A DNA stretch of 64,000 bases from Cognatundibacterium curvum (GCF_014284235.1 NZ_JACOGD010000008.1:1-64000); one strand, 5' to 3'. Shown: positions 44,893 to 55,327, numbered from the stretch's first letter. Notes: generated by a model not told the origin, from the letters alone. Numbers and translations: made by a program.

Positions 44893-46268
44893 TATTTTTC
44901 TTCCGTACGGAGTTCAACATAGGTGCGGTCGCGCAATTCGCGTAACCAATCCTGCAAGGCTTCATCCGATTTACGTTCACGCAGTGCCTCACGTGCTGCC
45001 ATGCGTTTGCGGTCTTTCGACTGGTCTTCAGATTTACGCTCTGTGACTTCGATCAGATGCAGACCAAACTGGGATTGAATCACATCGCTGACCTGACCGA
45101 TGGCCAGTTTCGCGATCACCTCATCGAAAGCAGCTACATCACCGGGATTGATCCAGCCTATATCACCGCCTTTTGAGGCCGTGCTGTCGGCTGAATAGCT
45201 TTTGGCTGCTTCTTCAAAACTGATTTCTTTGGCTGCGATCTTACGCTTCAGGTCGCTCAGTTTCTGGCGTACTTCAGCTTCCGGTACGATCTGGCTAGGC
45301 TTCATCAAAATATGACGGACCCGGTTTTGCTGAACAATTTCAGTGCCTGCTTTAGGATCATTCCCGGCACGTTTGCCAACCAGCTTCAGGATGTGGAAGC
45401 CATTCGCACTGCGGATAATGCCGGAAAATTCGCCGGTCTTTATCTGAGCAACTGCATCCAGGAATAATTGTGGAATACGTTCCTGTTCGCGCCAGCCGAT
45501 TTCCCCGCCTTTCAAGGCTTCCGCGCTGTCGGAATAGGTCACGGCCATCTTGGCGAAATCTGCGCCGCCACGTAATTTTTCCAGCACTTCTTCAGCACGG
45601 TTACGACGCAGCGTAATTTGTTCTGCACTGGCATTTTCAGGGATACGCACCAGAATATGGGCCAGATTGACTTCCTGCTTACCGGCTTTGGCACTGGCTT
45701 CAGCGGCCAGGAAATTGTCGATCTCGGTTTCAGTGATAATGATTTTGCTGTCGACTTCACGATCGCGTATGCGCTGCATCATGATGTCATCACGCATCTC
45801 TTCACGGAAACGCGCGAACGGGGTGCCTTCACGTTCGATCTGATTGCGCATTTCCTGCAAACTCATTTTGTTTTGCTCTGCCATACGCTGCAAAGTGCGG
45901 TCCAGCATCAGATCATCGGCACGCATACCGTTTTCTTTCGCCAGTTGCAGCTGGGCGCGGTCCAGGATCATGCGCTCCAACAATTGCTTTTGCAGTTCTT
46001 CACGAGAAGGCAGAGCCGTACCCTGTGCCTTGAGGCGTTTTTCAACCACGTTGATACGCTCTTCAAGTTCCTGACGGGTAATAATTTCATCATTAACAAC
46101 AGCAATAATGCTATTCACCGCACGTGGCTTGCTGCTGACGACAGGAAGCGTGGTCGTGGATTTCAGTTGCGTTGTTTGCGCCCAGGCGCCCGGATTCGCC
46201 AACAAACCGGTAGACACTGCCAGTAAAGTAACAAGAGTACGTTGTTTCATGTGCAATAGTTGTCGCAT
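44892..46268 (-). CDS. surA: Periplasmic chaperone and peptidyl-prolyl isomerase SurA
   Basis: A 458-aa (or 452-aa from ATG 46250) periplasmic chaperone for outer-membrane proteins. A signal peptide ends near ANPGAWAQ. The SurA N-terminal chaperone domain ([20 protein letters not shown]) is followed by two parvulin-type PPIase domains, beginning near [18 protein letters not shown] and [18 protein letters not shown]. It lies directly downstream of lptD, the classic pairing of an outer-membrane assembly factor with one of its clients. Neither start has a strong ribosome site. Confidence 0.95.
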   Translation of the reverse strand: MRQLLHMKQRTLVTLLAVSTGLLANPGAWAQTTQLKSTTTLPVVSSKPRAVNSIIAVVNDEIITRQELEERINVVEKRLKAQGTALPSREELQKQLLERMILDRAQLQLAKENGMRADDLMLDRTLQRMAEQNKMSLQEMRNQIEREGTPFARFREEMRDDIMMQRIRDREVDSKIIITETEIDNFLAAEASAKAGKQEVNLAHILVRIPENASAEQITLRRNRAEEVLEKLRGGADFAKMAVTYSDSAEALKGGEIGWREQERIPQLFLDAVAQIKTGEFSGIIRSANGFHILKLVGKRAGNDPKAGTEIVQQNRVRHILMKPSQIVPEAEVRQKLSDLKRKIAAKEISFEEAAKSYSADSTASKGGDIGWINPGDVAAFDEVIAKLAIGQVSDVIQSQFGLHLIEVTERKSEDQSKDRKRMAAREALRERKSDEALQDWLRELRDRTYVELRTEEK

Positions 46269-46408
46269 AAAAAGTTAAAACCTGGTTAAGCTTTGCTTAG
46301 AACTGAGCATCGCCAATGGCGCAAAAGCTGCAATATACACGTTAGCAAGCATTTCACAAACTAGGCAGCCGGAAAGGCGGCTGAATCTGACTCCCGCCCG
46401 CAGACAAA

Positions 46409-48715
46409 TCAGCGATCGCTATTCGGCTGATAGCCGTAAATATTTCGCTTCAAGGCTTCCAGCGGATTGCCACCTACACCCAGCCTGGCCAGTCCGCTTA
46501 ATTCCAGCTGTATCGAAAATCCGGTATTACTGGTCGTACTGTTGACCGCAAAACGCTGCGCCACAAAGCGCAACGACCAGCAATCTGCTTTGTATTCAAA
46601 TCCTGCCAGCCCATCCACCACCCGTTTATCCATCAGCGAGTAATTGCCACGACCAACTGCGTACCAGCGCTGAGCGACTGGCCATTGTCCTGAGATATCT
46701 ACCTGCTCCAGGCTGTCGCGCTGGAAGCGATACGATACATTCAGCACTTTTTTCGCTTCCGGCTGCCAGCGTATGCCATAGTTAGACTGCACAGACTGGC
46801 GCGTGCCGGCACTGATCTGAAACCCCAGATCGCCGGACAATTGCTCCGACCATTTACCACTGGCGGCCAACAACAAATCTGAGCGGCTAGGGCTGACTGT
46901 ATTATCCAGCCTGACCTTCTGTGTATTAAAGTAAAAACGCTGTCCCATCGCGAGCTTCAGGCGTTCGCTGCCATCCTGCTCCAGATAACGCGATACCAGT
47001 GCCGCTGTGATCTGATTGGAGTCACCTATCCTATCCTGACCTACAAAACGGTTTTCACTGAAAATCTGGGCAAAGTTAAAATCAGCCAGACCACTGTCAA
47101 AATTCGGCAATTTGGACTGATCGCGGTAAGGCGTGTTCACGTAAAACAAACGCGGTTCCAGAGTTTGGGTAAAGTCACGTCCCAGCAGATTGGTTTGCCG
47201 CTCGAAGACTAAACCACTATCCACCGAGAACGTCGGCACAATTCTATGCGAATCTTGCTCTTGTCCGGGGTTAGGATTCACCAAATGATAATTGGTCGCA
47301 TGCAGCGATACTTTAGGTGTCACAAAATATCCGGAACTGATCAATGGTGCCGATACCTGGAAGGTATTTGCGAAGCGGTCACCACGAACCAAACTAGGAT
47401 GCCAGAAACGGGTAAGGCTGGAATCCATCATGAAATCCAGTCCCATCACATCATATTTTTCTGCATGAAACTGCAGCTGCGGCAAACGGTCATAGGGACG
47501 ACCAATCGGTACCGCAGCCGTTGTATCCTGCAATACCTGATAATTGGTGGCCCTTAGTCCCAGATTCCAGAACGAACCGTAATAAATCAGACTGGTTTCA
47601 CGCGATAGCAAGCGCTGCGCCGTCTTGGCAATCGAGGTGGAGAAATCGGCCGGGTAATCATCATCAGATGCGACATTGATATTCCAGGCCAGACGCAGAC
47701 CCGGCATCAAATCCTGCTCATGCACCGAGGTTACCGCATAGCGATTGGTATGGGTAATGCGATCGCTGGGTAAATCCTCGACCGTGGTTTCGCCCTTGTA
47801 TATACCGCCAGGGAAAGTCTCGCCCATGTAACGCGCTTCTGCACCGAGCTGTATGCCACGACGGCTGACCATTTTAGGATACAGGGTCAGATCGCGGTTA
47901 GGCGCGATGTTCCAGTAATATGGCAGCGCAAACTCGACCCCACCCTTGCTGGTGGTACCCACCGTCGGCGGCAAGAAGCCCGAATGGCGGGCGCCGGACA
48001 AAGGGAAAGTCATCGAAGGTGTAGCCAGAATCGGGATATTTTTGAAGTAGAGCACCGACTTACCGGCGACGCCGGTATCGAGCCCGGTATCCAGACTCAA
48101 GGTATTGGCTTTCAGATACCAGTCAGGGTTGAGGCCTTCGCAGGTACTATACGTCCCTTCATGAATCAGGGAGCGCTCATCATCAAGTAAATCTATGCGC
48201 CTGGCGTGACCCTGCGCATTGCTGCGCAATAGTTTGTACACAGGATTGTCGATACGTCCGGCACCGGAATCGAGCTGCAAGGTGGCATTATCACCATAAT
48301 AGCAGTCGCCATTTTTCTCTACCCGTACATTACCGCTGGCCTCCACTTCATCTTCCAGAAAGCGGTAGCTGGCTTTATCCGATCTCAGATTCAGCGCCCC
48401 CTTATTCACGTCGACATCATGTTCGAAATGGATAAAACGGTCTGAACGGCCCCAGAATTTATACGACTTGACGATGACAGGCGCATCTTTGTCATCCACC
48501 GGCTTTGTTTCTGGCTTTGCTTCAGGTTTTTTTTCATCCTTCCTGACTTCCGCATTTTTCTTTTTATTGCGGGCCAGTTCTTCCTCAAAACTGCTGCTGG
48601 TCACAGCCTGAGCCCTGGCTTCAGAAAAGAAGGCAGGCAGCAGTACCGACACGACAATCGCGGGGATAGTAGGAAACAACAGCGGTGAGTGAGATAATAC
48701 GGGTTTCCTGCGCAT
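46409..48715 (-). CDS. lptD: LPS-assembly protein LptD
   Basis: A 768-aa outer-membrane beta-barrel that inserts lipopolysaccharide into the outer leaflet together with LptE. A signal peptide (about 1-36, ending SEARAQA) is followed by a variable Lys/Glu-rich linker (KNAEVRKDEKKPEAKPE), the OstA-type N-terminal domain (about 85-230) and the LptD barrel domain. ATG 48715 is chosen because the signal peptide starts there; the reading frame is open for another 41 codons upstream without sense. The 140 bp to surA holds no gene. Confidence 0.93.
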   Translation of the reverse strand: MRRKPVLSHSPLLFPTIPAIVVSVLLPAFFSEARAQAVTSSSFEEELARNKKKNAEVRKDEKKPEAKPETKPVDDKDAPVIVKSYKFWGRSDRFIHFEHDVDVNKGALNLRSDKASYRFLEDEVEASGNVRVEKNGDCYYGDNATLQLDSGAGRIDNPVYKLLRSNAQGHARRIDLLDDERSLIHEGTYSTCEGLNPDWYLKANTLSLDTGLDTGVAGKSVLYFKNIPILATPSMTFPLSGARHSGFLPPTVGTTSKGGVEFALPYYWNIAPNRDLTLYPKMVSRRGIQLGAEARYMGETFPGGIYKGETTVEDLPSDRITHTNRYAVTSVHEQDLMPGLRLAWNINVASDDDYPADFSTSIAKTAQRLLSRETSLIYYGSFWNLGLRATNYQVLQDTTAAVPIGRPYDRLPQLQFHAEKYDVMGLDFMMDSSLTRFWHPSLVRGDRFANTFQVSAPLISSGYFVTPKVSLHATNYHLVNPNPGQEQDSHRIVPTFSVDSGLVFERQTNLLGRDFTQTLEPRLFYVNTPYRDQSKLPNFDSGLADFNFAQIFSENRFVGQDRIGDSNQITAALVSRYLEQDGSERLKLAMGQRFYFNTQKVRLDNTVSPSRSDLLLAASGKWSEQLSGDLGFQISAGTRQSVQSNYGIRWQPEAKKVLNVSYRFQRDSLEQVDISGQWPVAQRWYAVGRGNYSLMDKRVVDGLAGFEYKADCWSLRFVAQRFAVNSTTSNTGFSIQLELSGLARLGVGGNPLEALKRNIYGYQPNSDR

Positions 48716-48862
48716 GTATTCAGTATGTAGTAAGCGTTTTGGCAAGTAGGCTGGCTGGTATCCTGCAAACTGGCCGCCAGAAATCAGCCGCCTATTATAG
48801 GTGAAATGCTGCTGAACCGATCTGAAGCTTGTGTACAAACCTATTCAATTATTCATTTAGCC

Positions 48863-49915
48863 ATGTCCTCTCACGTTCCCAGCACGCCGTCCACAGTCGC
48901 ACCGGACAAAGAACAACGCCGCATCGCCCTGCAACAATGGCTGAGCAGCCTCAGCGATCAGGCCCTGCTGACTGACACCCTGCGTGCGGCCTCGTCCGAC
49001 GCGAGTTTCCGTTCGTTTTACCGCTTAGATACTGCCGATGGCAAAACCCGTATCGCGATGGATGCGCCGCCTGCGACAGAAAATTCTGCTGCGTTCATTC
49101 GTATGGCCGGCTTGCTCAAGTCCATGAATCTGTCGGTGCCGGAAGTATTAGCCCATGATCTGGAACAGGGCTTCCTGCTGGTCAGCGATCTGGGTCAGCA
49201 TACCTATGCCCATATCCTGAATCATGACACTGCGTTCAAACTGTATATGGACGCAATTGATGCGCTGGTACTGATGCAGGCACAAAGCCAGCCGGACGTA
49301 TTGCCGGAATATGACCGCGCTTTCTTAGAGCGCGAACTGCAGATTTTCAACGAATGGTATATAGGCAAACACCTGGGCGCGACGCTCAGCGAAGATCAGC
49401 AAAAAACCCTGCGTGGCGTATTCGATCATCTGCTGGCCAGCGCGCTGGCTCAGTCTCAGGTATTTGTACACCGCGATTTCCATTCACGTAATCTGATGTG
49501 GATGGATCAGGGCAATCCTGGCATCGTCGATTTCCAGGATGCGGTATACGGGCCTATCACCTATGATCTGGTGTCGCTGCTGCGTGATGCCTATGTACAG
49601 TGGGATGAAGAAATGGTGCTGGACTGGGCTATCCGTTATTGGGAAAAAGCGCGCCGCGCCGGTCTGTCGGTACCACCGGATATCGACCAGTTCTATCGCG
49701 ATTTTGAATGGATGGGCTTGCAGCGCCATCTGAAAATCCTGGGCATTTTCGCGCGTCTGTCGCACCGGGATGGCAAGCATCAGTTCCTCAATGACATCCC
49801 GACCGTGATGGACTATGTGCGTAAAACTGCTCATCGTTACAAAGAATTAGTCCCCCTGCTGCGTCTGCTGGATCAGTTAGAAAACACAGCGCCACAAGTT
49901 GGCTATACCTTCTGA
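48863..49915 (+). CDS. amgK: N-acetylmuramate/N-acetylglucosamine kinase AmgK
   Basis: A roughly 350-aa phosphotransferase of the aminoglycoside-phosphotransferase fold. It phosphorylates N-acetylmuramate at C1 in the peptidoglycan recycling route that bypasses de novo UDP-MurNAc synthesis. The catalytic loop VFVHRDFHSRNLMW and metal-binding GIVDFQDAVYGPITYDLVSL are intact. The partner murU follows 10 bp later, which supports the assignment. The start is uncertain: ATG 48863 gives the usual family N-terminus but no ribosome site, while in-frame ATG 48806 has AGGTGAA upstream. Confidence 0.88.
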   Translation: MSSHVPSTPSTVAPDKEQRRIALQQWLSSLSDQALLTDTLRAASSDASFRSFYRLDTADGKTRIAMDAPPATENSAAFIRMAGLLKSMNLSVPEVLAHDLEQGFLLVSDLGQHTYAHILNHDTAFKLYMDAIDALVLMQAQSQPDVLPEYDRAFLERELQIFNEWYIGKHLGATLSEDQQKTLRGVFDHLLASALAQSQVFVHRDFHSRNLMWMDQGNPGIVDFQDAVYGPITYDLVSLLRDAYVQWDEEMVLDWAIRYWEKARRAGLSVPPDIDQFYRDFEWMGLQRHLKILGIFARLSHRDGKHQFLNDIPTVMDYVRKTAHRYKELVPLLRLLDQLENTAPQVGYTF

Positions 49916-49925
49916 GGCCAGTACG

Positions 49926-50648
49926 ATGAAAGCGATGTTACTGGCGGCTGGCCGTGGCGAGCGCATGCGACCACTGACTGACAGCTGCCCCAAACCTTTA
50001 CTGAAAGTGCGTGGACGTCCGCTGATCGTCTGGCACATCCTGAATCTGGTCAAAGCAGGCATTACCGAGATCGTGATTAACCATGCGCATCTGGGGCAGA
50101 TGATCGTGGATGCGCTCGGTGATGGCAGCCAGTTCGGCGCCAGCATACAGTACTCTGCGGAAGAGCAGGCATTAGAAACTGCGGGCGGTATCGCCAAGGC
50201 ACTGCCCTTACTCGGTGATGCGCCATTTGTGGTGGTCTCGGCCGATATTTACATCCCGCACTTCAACTTCAAAGAATGTCTGAATACGCTGGAAGAAAAT
50301 GATCCCTGGGGGAATCCGCATCCGCCTGAGCAGCGCGATATCGCCTGGCTCTATATGGTAAAAAATCCCAGCTTCCATCCACAAGGTGATTTTGCGCTGA
50401 CCCTGATGGGGCTCGCAAATGAAGGTGAACCAAGGCTTACCTTCGCCAATATCGGTGTCTATCGTCCCGAAATGTTCGCCACTATCAAAGCTGGTGAGTA
50501 TGCCAAGCTGGGACCGCTGCTGCGCGACTACATTGATGCCGGGCGCGTTGGTGGCGAACTGTATCGCGGTGACTGGCACAATGTAGGCACGCCTGAGCAA
50601 TTGCAAGCCCTGAACGCGCCTCTGCAATTCACACAAGGTAAAGCATGA
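49926..50648 (+). CDS. murU: N-acetylmuramate alpha-1-phosphate uridylyltransferase MurU
   Basis: A 240-aa nucleotidyltransferase of the NTP-transferase family. It makes UDP-MurNAc from MurNAc 1-phosphate and UTP, the second step after AmgK. The signature MKAMLLAAGRGERMRPLTD and PLLKVRGRPLI are characteristic, and ETAGGIAKALPLLG and NVGTPEQLQAL complete the pattern. ATG 49926 has GAGG upstream; the frame is open further up inside amgK. It overlaps the following pepP start by 4 bp. Confidence 0.92.
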   Translation: MKAMLLAAGRGERMRPLTDSCPKPLLKVRGRPLIVWHILNLVKAGITEIVINHAHLGQMIVDALGDGSQFGASIQYSAEEQALETAGGIAKALPLLGDAPFVVVSADIYIPHFNFKECLNTLEENDPWGNPHPPEQRDIAWLYMVKNPSFHPQGDFALTLMGLANEGEPRLTFANIGVYRPEMFATIKAGEYAKLGPLLRDYIDAGRVGGELYRGDWHNVGTPEQLQALNAPLQFTQGKA

Positions 50649-52009
50649 GCACTTCCTCCCTGAGTCTGGCCTGCAAGACAAGGCGGCAACAGCTGATGCA
50701 GCAGATGCAGGCGCAGGGCGGCGGTGTGGCCGTGATTCCGACTGCGCAGGAAATGACGCGGAACAACGACAATCATTTCCCATTTCGGCACGATAGTTAT
50801 TTTTACTACCTGACTGGTTTTTGCGAGCCGGAAGCCGTGCTGGTGCTGATCGCGACTGCTGAGAGAGAGGAGTCCATCCTGTTTTGCCGCGAAAAAAACT
50901 TAGAGCATGAAATCTGGGATGGCTACCGATATGGCCCGGAAGCTGCGCGTCAGCATTGCCTGGTCGATGCGGCCTATCCGGTGAGCGAACTGGCAGTCAG
51001 GCTGGAAGATGTCCTGGCCGGTGCTGCCACGCTGTACACCAGCCCCTTATTCGATCATCGTCTGACACCGCAAATTCAGCAGGCGCTGGCAGGCATTGCC
51101 GCCAAAAGCCGCACGGGTATTCAGTCTCCGGCCGGTTGGATGGATGTCTGCCGCCTGGTAGATGAAATGCGCCTGCTCAAAGACGAGCAGGAAATCGCCT
51201 GTATGCAGGAAGCTGCGCGCATCTCAGGACTGGCGCACCGCGCCGCGATGCGTGCTGCGCGTCCCGGTCTGCATGAATATGCGCTGGAGGCAGAATTACT
51301 GTATTGCTTCCGCCGCCATGGCGCTCAGGCTCCCGCCTATTCGTCCATCGTCGCCAGCGGTGCCAATGCCTGCACCCTGCACTATCAGAGTAATCAGGCC
51401 AGGATCAATGATGGCGAGCTGATATTGATTGATGCTGGCTGTGAATTTGACAGCTATGCCTCGGATATCACACGCACTTTCCCGGCCAATGGCCGCTTCA
51501 GCCCGGCCCAGAAAACCCTGTATCAAATCGTACTGGCGGCGCAGCAGGCAGCACTGGCTTGTGCCCAGCCCGGCGCAGGCTATATGGATGGGCATCATGC
51601 AGCGGTCAGGGTACTCACAGACGGTATGCTCGACACTGGCCTGCTAAACCGCCAGCAAGTTGGTACTGTAGACGATGCGATAGCGAGTCAGGCTTACCGC
51701 CAGTTTTACATGCATGGCACTGGCCACTGGCTGGGTCTGGATGTGCATGATGTCGGCGATTACCGCACGCCGCACACCAGCGGCGATGCAAGCACAGCAC
51801 GCCCTTACCGGGCGCTGCAGCCCGGCATGGTGATTACCATAGAGCCCGGCTTATATGTGCGTCCGGCTGCTGGCGTTCCTGAGCAATACTGGAATACCGG
51901 CATACGGATAGAGGACGATATACTGATTACCGCCAGCGGACATCAGAATCTGAGTCAGGACACCCCGAAAACCATAGATGAAATCGAAGCCTGGATGCGC
52001 GGCGACTGA
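50645..52009 (+). CDS. pepP: Xaa-Pro aminopeptidase (aminopeptidase P)
   Basis: A 454-aa cytosolic dinuclear metallopeptidase of family M24B that removes an N-terminal residue before proline. The N-terminal aminopeptidase-P domain contains RHDSYFYYLTGF. The five metal ligands are visible: two Asp in DAGCEFDSYASDITRTFP, His in GTGHWLGLDVHDVG, Glu in ITIEPGLYV and Glu in GIRIEDDILI. The start overlaps murU (ATGA). A ubiH-type gene follows after 8 bp, the common pepP-ubiH arrangement. Confidence 0.96.
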   Translation: MSTSSLSLACKTRRQQLMQQMQAQGGGVAVIPTAQEMTRNNDNHFPFRHDSYFYYLTGFCEPEAVLVLIATAEREESILFCREKNLEHEIWDGYRYGPEAARQHCLVDAAYPVSELAVRLEDVLAGAATLYTSPLFDHRLTPQIQQALAGIAAKSRTGIQSPAGWMDVCRLVDEMRLLKDEQEIACMQEAARISGLAHRAAMRAARPGLHEYALEAELLYCFRRHGAQAPAYSSIVASGANACTLHYQSNQARINDGELILIDAGCEFDSYASDITRTFPANGRFSPAQKTLYQIVLAAQQAALACAQPGAGYMDGHHAAVRVLTDGMLDTGLLNRQQVGTVDDAIASQAYRQFYMHGTGHWLGLDVHDVGDYRTPHTSGDASTARPYRALQPGMVITIEPGLYVRPAAGVPEQYWNTGIRIEDDILITASGHQNLSQDTPKTIDEIEAWMRGD

Positions 52010-52017
52010 GATACAAC

Positions 52018-53196
52018 ATGACTACCATCATCAATGATGCAGACATTGCGATTTGTGGTGCCGGCCCGGCCGGGCAGGCACTGGCTTTACTGCTGGTACA
52101 GCAAGGCATACCGGCAGCAAGAATCGCTCTGTTTGACGGAAAAACTGCGACCGAAGCCGAACAGGATGCGCGCTCAATTGCGCTGTCTTACGGCAGCCAG
52201 CAAATCCTGCAACAGGCAGGTTGCTGGCCACTGCCTGCGACTGCGATTCAGGACATTCATGTCTCGCGGCGCGGTCATTTTGGACGCACCCTGATCCAGG
52301 CTGCGGATTATCAGTTGCCGGCACTCGGTTATGTCGCGCGTTATGGTGACATCGTGGCACCGATGCAAACTGCACTCGCACGCTCGGGTGTGCAAATGCA
52401 TAGACCCTGCCAGGTCACAGCGATAGAAGAATTCACTGATCATGTCAGGCTGACGGTGCAGACTGGGACTAAGACTGGGACTGAACTGCAGCGCCAGTTT
52501 TCTGCGCAAGTGGTGGTGCAGGCTGAAGGCGGCACCTTTTCCGACCAGAGCCAGCGCCAGCAAAGCCGCGACTATCAACAGACTGCCATCATCGCCCATG
52601 TCTGTTTTGATGAGGCGATTGCGCACCGCGCGTTTGAACGCTTCACCGAAGAAGGTCCGCTCGCCCTGCTGCCGCAAGAAGATGGCTATGCGCTGGTCTG
52701 GTGTGTACGGCCAGAACATGCGGTGCAGCTGATGGCACTGGATGAAGCCGCATTCCGGCAAAGGCTGCAAAGCGCATTCGGACAACGTATGGGGCAACTG
52801 ACACGCATCAGTAAGCGTGTCAGCTATCCGCTCGGTCTGAATGCCCAGGCCCAGGCCAGCGCGCGCGTGGTCAGCATAGGCAATGCCGCACAAACGCTGC
52901 ATCCGGTCGCTGGACAAGGATTAAATCTGGGGCTGCGCGACAGCATGGTGCTGGCGAAATGCCTGAGCCGTGAACTGGCGATGCCGGAAGCCGCATTGCA
53001 GCAGTTTTTACGCGAACGGCAGACCGACCGCAGTCTGACGATAGGTCTGACGGATACACTGGCCCGCATTTTCGCGAGTTCCCCCGATGGCAGCTTGCGG
53101 CAGAGCCTGCTGGGCTTGTCACTCGGTGGTCTGGATTTATTCCGCCCGGCCCGGCATTTGATTGCCGAACATATGCTGTATGGCTGGCGCGCCTGA
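52018..53196 (+). CDS. ubiH: FAD-dependent ubiquinone-biosynthesis hydroxylase (UbiH family)
   Basis: A 392-aa flavoprotein monooxygenase that hydroxylates the ubiquinone ring. The N-terminal dinucleotide-binding motif (IAICGAGPAGQALALLL) and the C-terminal UbiH/UbiF motif (IGNAAQTLHPVAGQGLNLG) are present. UbiH, UbiF and UbiI cannot be told apart with certainty; the position after pepP favours UbiH. The middle contains a short KTGTELQ-type insertion. Last gene of the amgK-murU-pepP-ubiH unit. Confidence 0.88.
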   Translation: MTTIINDADIAICGAGPAGQALALLLVQQGIPAARIALFDGKTATEAEQDARSIALSYGSQQILQQAGCWPLPATAIQDIHVSRRGHFGRTLIQAADYQLPALGYVARYGDIVAPMQTALARSGVQMHRPCQVTAIEEFTDHVRLTVQTGTKTGTELQRQFSAQVVVQAEGGTFSDQSQRQQSRDYQQTAIIAHVCFDEAIAHRAFERFTEEGPLALLPQEDGYALVWCVRPEHAVQLMALDEAAFRQRLQSAFGQRMGQLTRISKRVSYPLGLNAQAQASARVVSIGNAAQTLHPVAGQGLNLGLRDSMVLAKCLSRELAMPEAALQQFLRERQTDRSLTIGLTDTLARIFASSPDGSLRQSLLGLSLGGLDLFRPARHLIAEHMLYGWRA

Positions 53197-53270
53197 TCAC
53201 CTTTACACACGCAGAATTAACCTATTTTTTTCGCAGGCTTGCCCTGCATTTTTTAAGCGAAGGATCTACC

Positions 53271-53483
53271 ATGAAATTACGCACCAAACGCCGCCTGATG
53301 AACTATGGCCGTCTGTATAACCATCAACTCGCCAGTGTGCTGGAAGCCGCATTTGAAGAATTCCGCGCCAGCTTCGTGCAGGAAGGTGAATCCATCGCTG
53401 AATCGGCAGAGGCAATCGAACACCTGAGCGCGAGCTACCGTCATTTCAAAAAATTCTCGCTGCGTTTTGCGATCGTACGCTGA
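53271..53483 (+). CDS. Small Arg/Lys-rich protein of unknown function
   Basis: A 70-aa basic, helical protein (MKLRTKRRLMNYGRLYNHQL at its start). A strong AAGGATCT ribosome site lies 6-8 nt before the ATG. The regular amphipathic helices and charge pattern look like a real protein, perhaps DNA- or RNA-associated, but I do not recognise a family. Monocistronic, between ubiH and the AlkD-like gene. The 135 bp after it holds nothing recognisable. Confidence 0.6.
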   Translation: MKLRTKRRLMNYGRLYNHQLASVLEAAFEEFRASFVQEGESIAESAEAIEHLSASYRHFKKFSLRFAIVR

Positions 53484-53618
53484 TCAGTCGGCCTGAGTAA
53501 ATCGACATAGTTTGCATTTCCCCGCCTCAGCTGCGTTGTAGCTGCGTGGGGATGCAGACATAAGCGCGTAAGCTCCACAGCGCCTCATCTGCTCAGGCTT
53601 TCCTGCCTGCTGAACTCT

Positions 53619-54308
53619 ATGCATATCCTGATCGCCCAGCTGGATGCGGCATTAAGACCGGCCGCTGATCTGCAGCGTGCAGAAAAAATGTCTGCTTATA
53701 TGCAGCATCAGCTATGCTTTTTAGGCATCCAGACTCCTGCGCGGCGCGCCCTGTCGACGCCCTTACTGCGCCCCTATTACCGTGCTGATTTCGCCGAAAT
53801 TCAAGACCTGGCGCTACAGCTATGGGCACAACGCGAACGTGAATTCCACTATTGTGCAATCGACCTGCTGGGCAAAGCCAGACGCTATCTGCCCGCCTCC
53901 GCCCTCACTTTCCTGCTCGAACTCGCACAACAGCATGCGTGGTGGGACAGTGTCGATGGCCTGGCCGATGTGGCCGGTGACCTGATCCGTCTGCAAAGAC
54001 AAGAACAGCCACAAGTGCTGAGCCAGATAGAAAAGGCGCTACAGCATCCCTCATTCTGGATCAGACGTATCGCGATGCTGCATCAATGCGGCTGGCGCGC
54101 AGAGACCGATAGCGAACGTCTGTTCCGTTTTGCGCTGATGCTGGCACCTGAGCAGGAATTTTTTATCCGCAAGGCTATCGGCTGGGCCTTGCGTGACTAT
54201 GCGCGTCATGCACCGCAACAGGTCACTCAATTTCTTAATCTGCATGGCACACAACTCTCTTCGTTGAGCCGGCGCGAAGCCGCGAAACATCTGCCAGACA
54301 TCATCTGA
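53619..54308 (+). CDS. DNA alkylation repair protein (AlkD-like)
   Basis: A 229-aa all-helical protein of the AlkC/AlkD HEAT-repeat glycosylase family, which excises positively charged alkylated bases. Typical segments include YMQHQLCFLGIQTPARRAL, YCAIDLLGKARRYL, WWDSVDGLADVAGDL, HPSFWIRRIAML and FFIRKAIGWALRDYARHAPQ. The catalytic Asp is expected in the WWDSVD segment. The ribosome site is weak, and the start ATG 53619 is the first in frame. Confidence 0.88.
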   Translation: MHILIAQLDAALRPAADLQRAEKMSAYMQHQLCFLGIQTPARRALSTPLLRPYYRADFAEIQDLALQLWAQREREFHYCAIDLLGKARRYLPASALTFLLELAQQHAWWDSVDGLADVAGDLIRLQRQEQPQVLSQIEKALQHPSFWIRRIAMLHQCGWRAETDSERLFRFALMLAPEQEFFIRKAIGWALRDYARHAPQQVTQFLNLHGTQLSSLSRREAAKHLPDII

Positions 54309-54439
54309 GGTCTGATGTTAGGGTCTTAAGTTTTACAAAGTGTTAAACCTACATAAAGATAGCTGCGCTTTCGGTCATTTGTCCTTACGATGTGTCAGTT
54401 CCCTGACTACAATAAGTTACCGCTCCGAAAAGCCCTGGT

Positions 54440-55222
54440 ATGCGCCGCTCAGACTATTTATCCACTGTATTGCTTTGCTGTGCCGCGCCAGCGATGGCTG
54501 CACCGGTCAGCTTATGCTATGAGGACAGCTCAGTCTATCCGTGGATCACAGGCACTGGTCAGGGTCTGGCAATCTTGCAAATGCAATTGGTCGCGAAAGA
54601 AACCGGTATCGAGTTTGAATTGATACGCCTGCCCTGGAAGCGCTGTCTGCTCGAAGTTGAAGCCGGGCGCATCCATGCTGCGATTGCCGCCAGCTACAAC
54701 AAAGAACGCGCAACCTGGGGAGTCTATCCGCGCACACCAGACGGTAAGCTGCAGCGCGATTACCGTATGCACACGGACAGTTTTTATGTGTATCGCCATG
54801 CTGATAGCCCGATACGCTGGCAAGCCAAGGGGTTCCAACACCTGGGGAATGAAGCTGTAGGCGCACAACTGGGCTATAGTGTAGGCAAGGATCTGGAAGA
54901 AGCAGGCTATCGCGTCAAATATCACCCCGCCTCCAGCGATCTGCTCAGCTACCTGGAAAACCGCGTACTGCAAGTCATCGTGCTACAGGACCACGAAGCA
55001 AAGCGCCAGCTCAGCCACCGTCCTTCGCTCAGAGATATCGTCATCAGAGAAGCGCAGCCAGTCAAGGTCGCAGATCAATACCTGTTATTTAACACTGCGT
55101 TTTATAAGGCCAATAAAGCACAAGTCCAGATGATCTGGCAAAGCATAGAAAAAATACGTAAGAGCAAACTCTATCTGGATGAGGAACGCGAGATGCTGGG
55201 TACTGGTACAGGCGACAAATAA
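54440..55222 (+). CDS. Periplasmic solute-binding protein (SBP_bac_3 type)
   Basis: A 260-aa exported protein. The signal peptide (about 1-20, ending PAMAAP) is followed by a two-lobed type II binding-protein fold: LCYEDSSVYPWITGTGQGLA, then IEFELIRLPWKRCLLEVEAG, and LLSYLENRVLQVIVLQDHEA. No ABC transporter genes are adjacent, so the solute is unknown and it may serve as a stand-alone sensor or partner of a distant permease. The start has no clear ribosome site. Confidence 0.8.
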   Translation: MRRSDYLSTVLLCCAAPAMAAPVSLCYEDSSVYPWITGTGQGLAILQMQLVAKETGIEFELIRLPWKRCLLEVEAGRIHAAIAASYNKERATWGVYPRTPDGKLQRDYRMHTDSFYVYRHADSPIRWQAKGFQHLGNEAVGAQLGYSVGKDLEEAGYRVKYHPASSDLLSYLENRVLQVIVLQDHEAKRQLSHRPSLRDIVIREAQPVKVADQYLLFNTAFYKANKAQVQMIWQSIEKIRKSKLYLDEEREMLGTGTGDK

Positions 55223-55327
55223 AGCCTGCAGTCTGCAGTATGCTTTTGCGCAAACTCTGCACTGCCGGAACGGGCTGATACACAGTAAGATACTGGCTTC
55301 AACCCTAAACTGCCACCCGCGCCAGCT

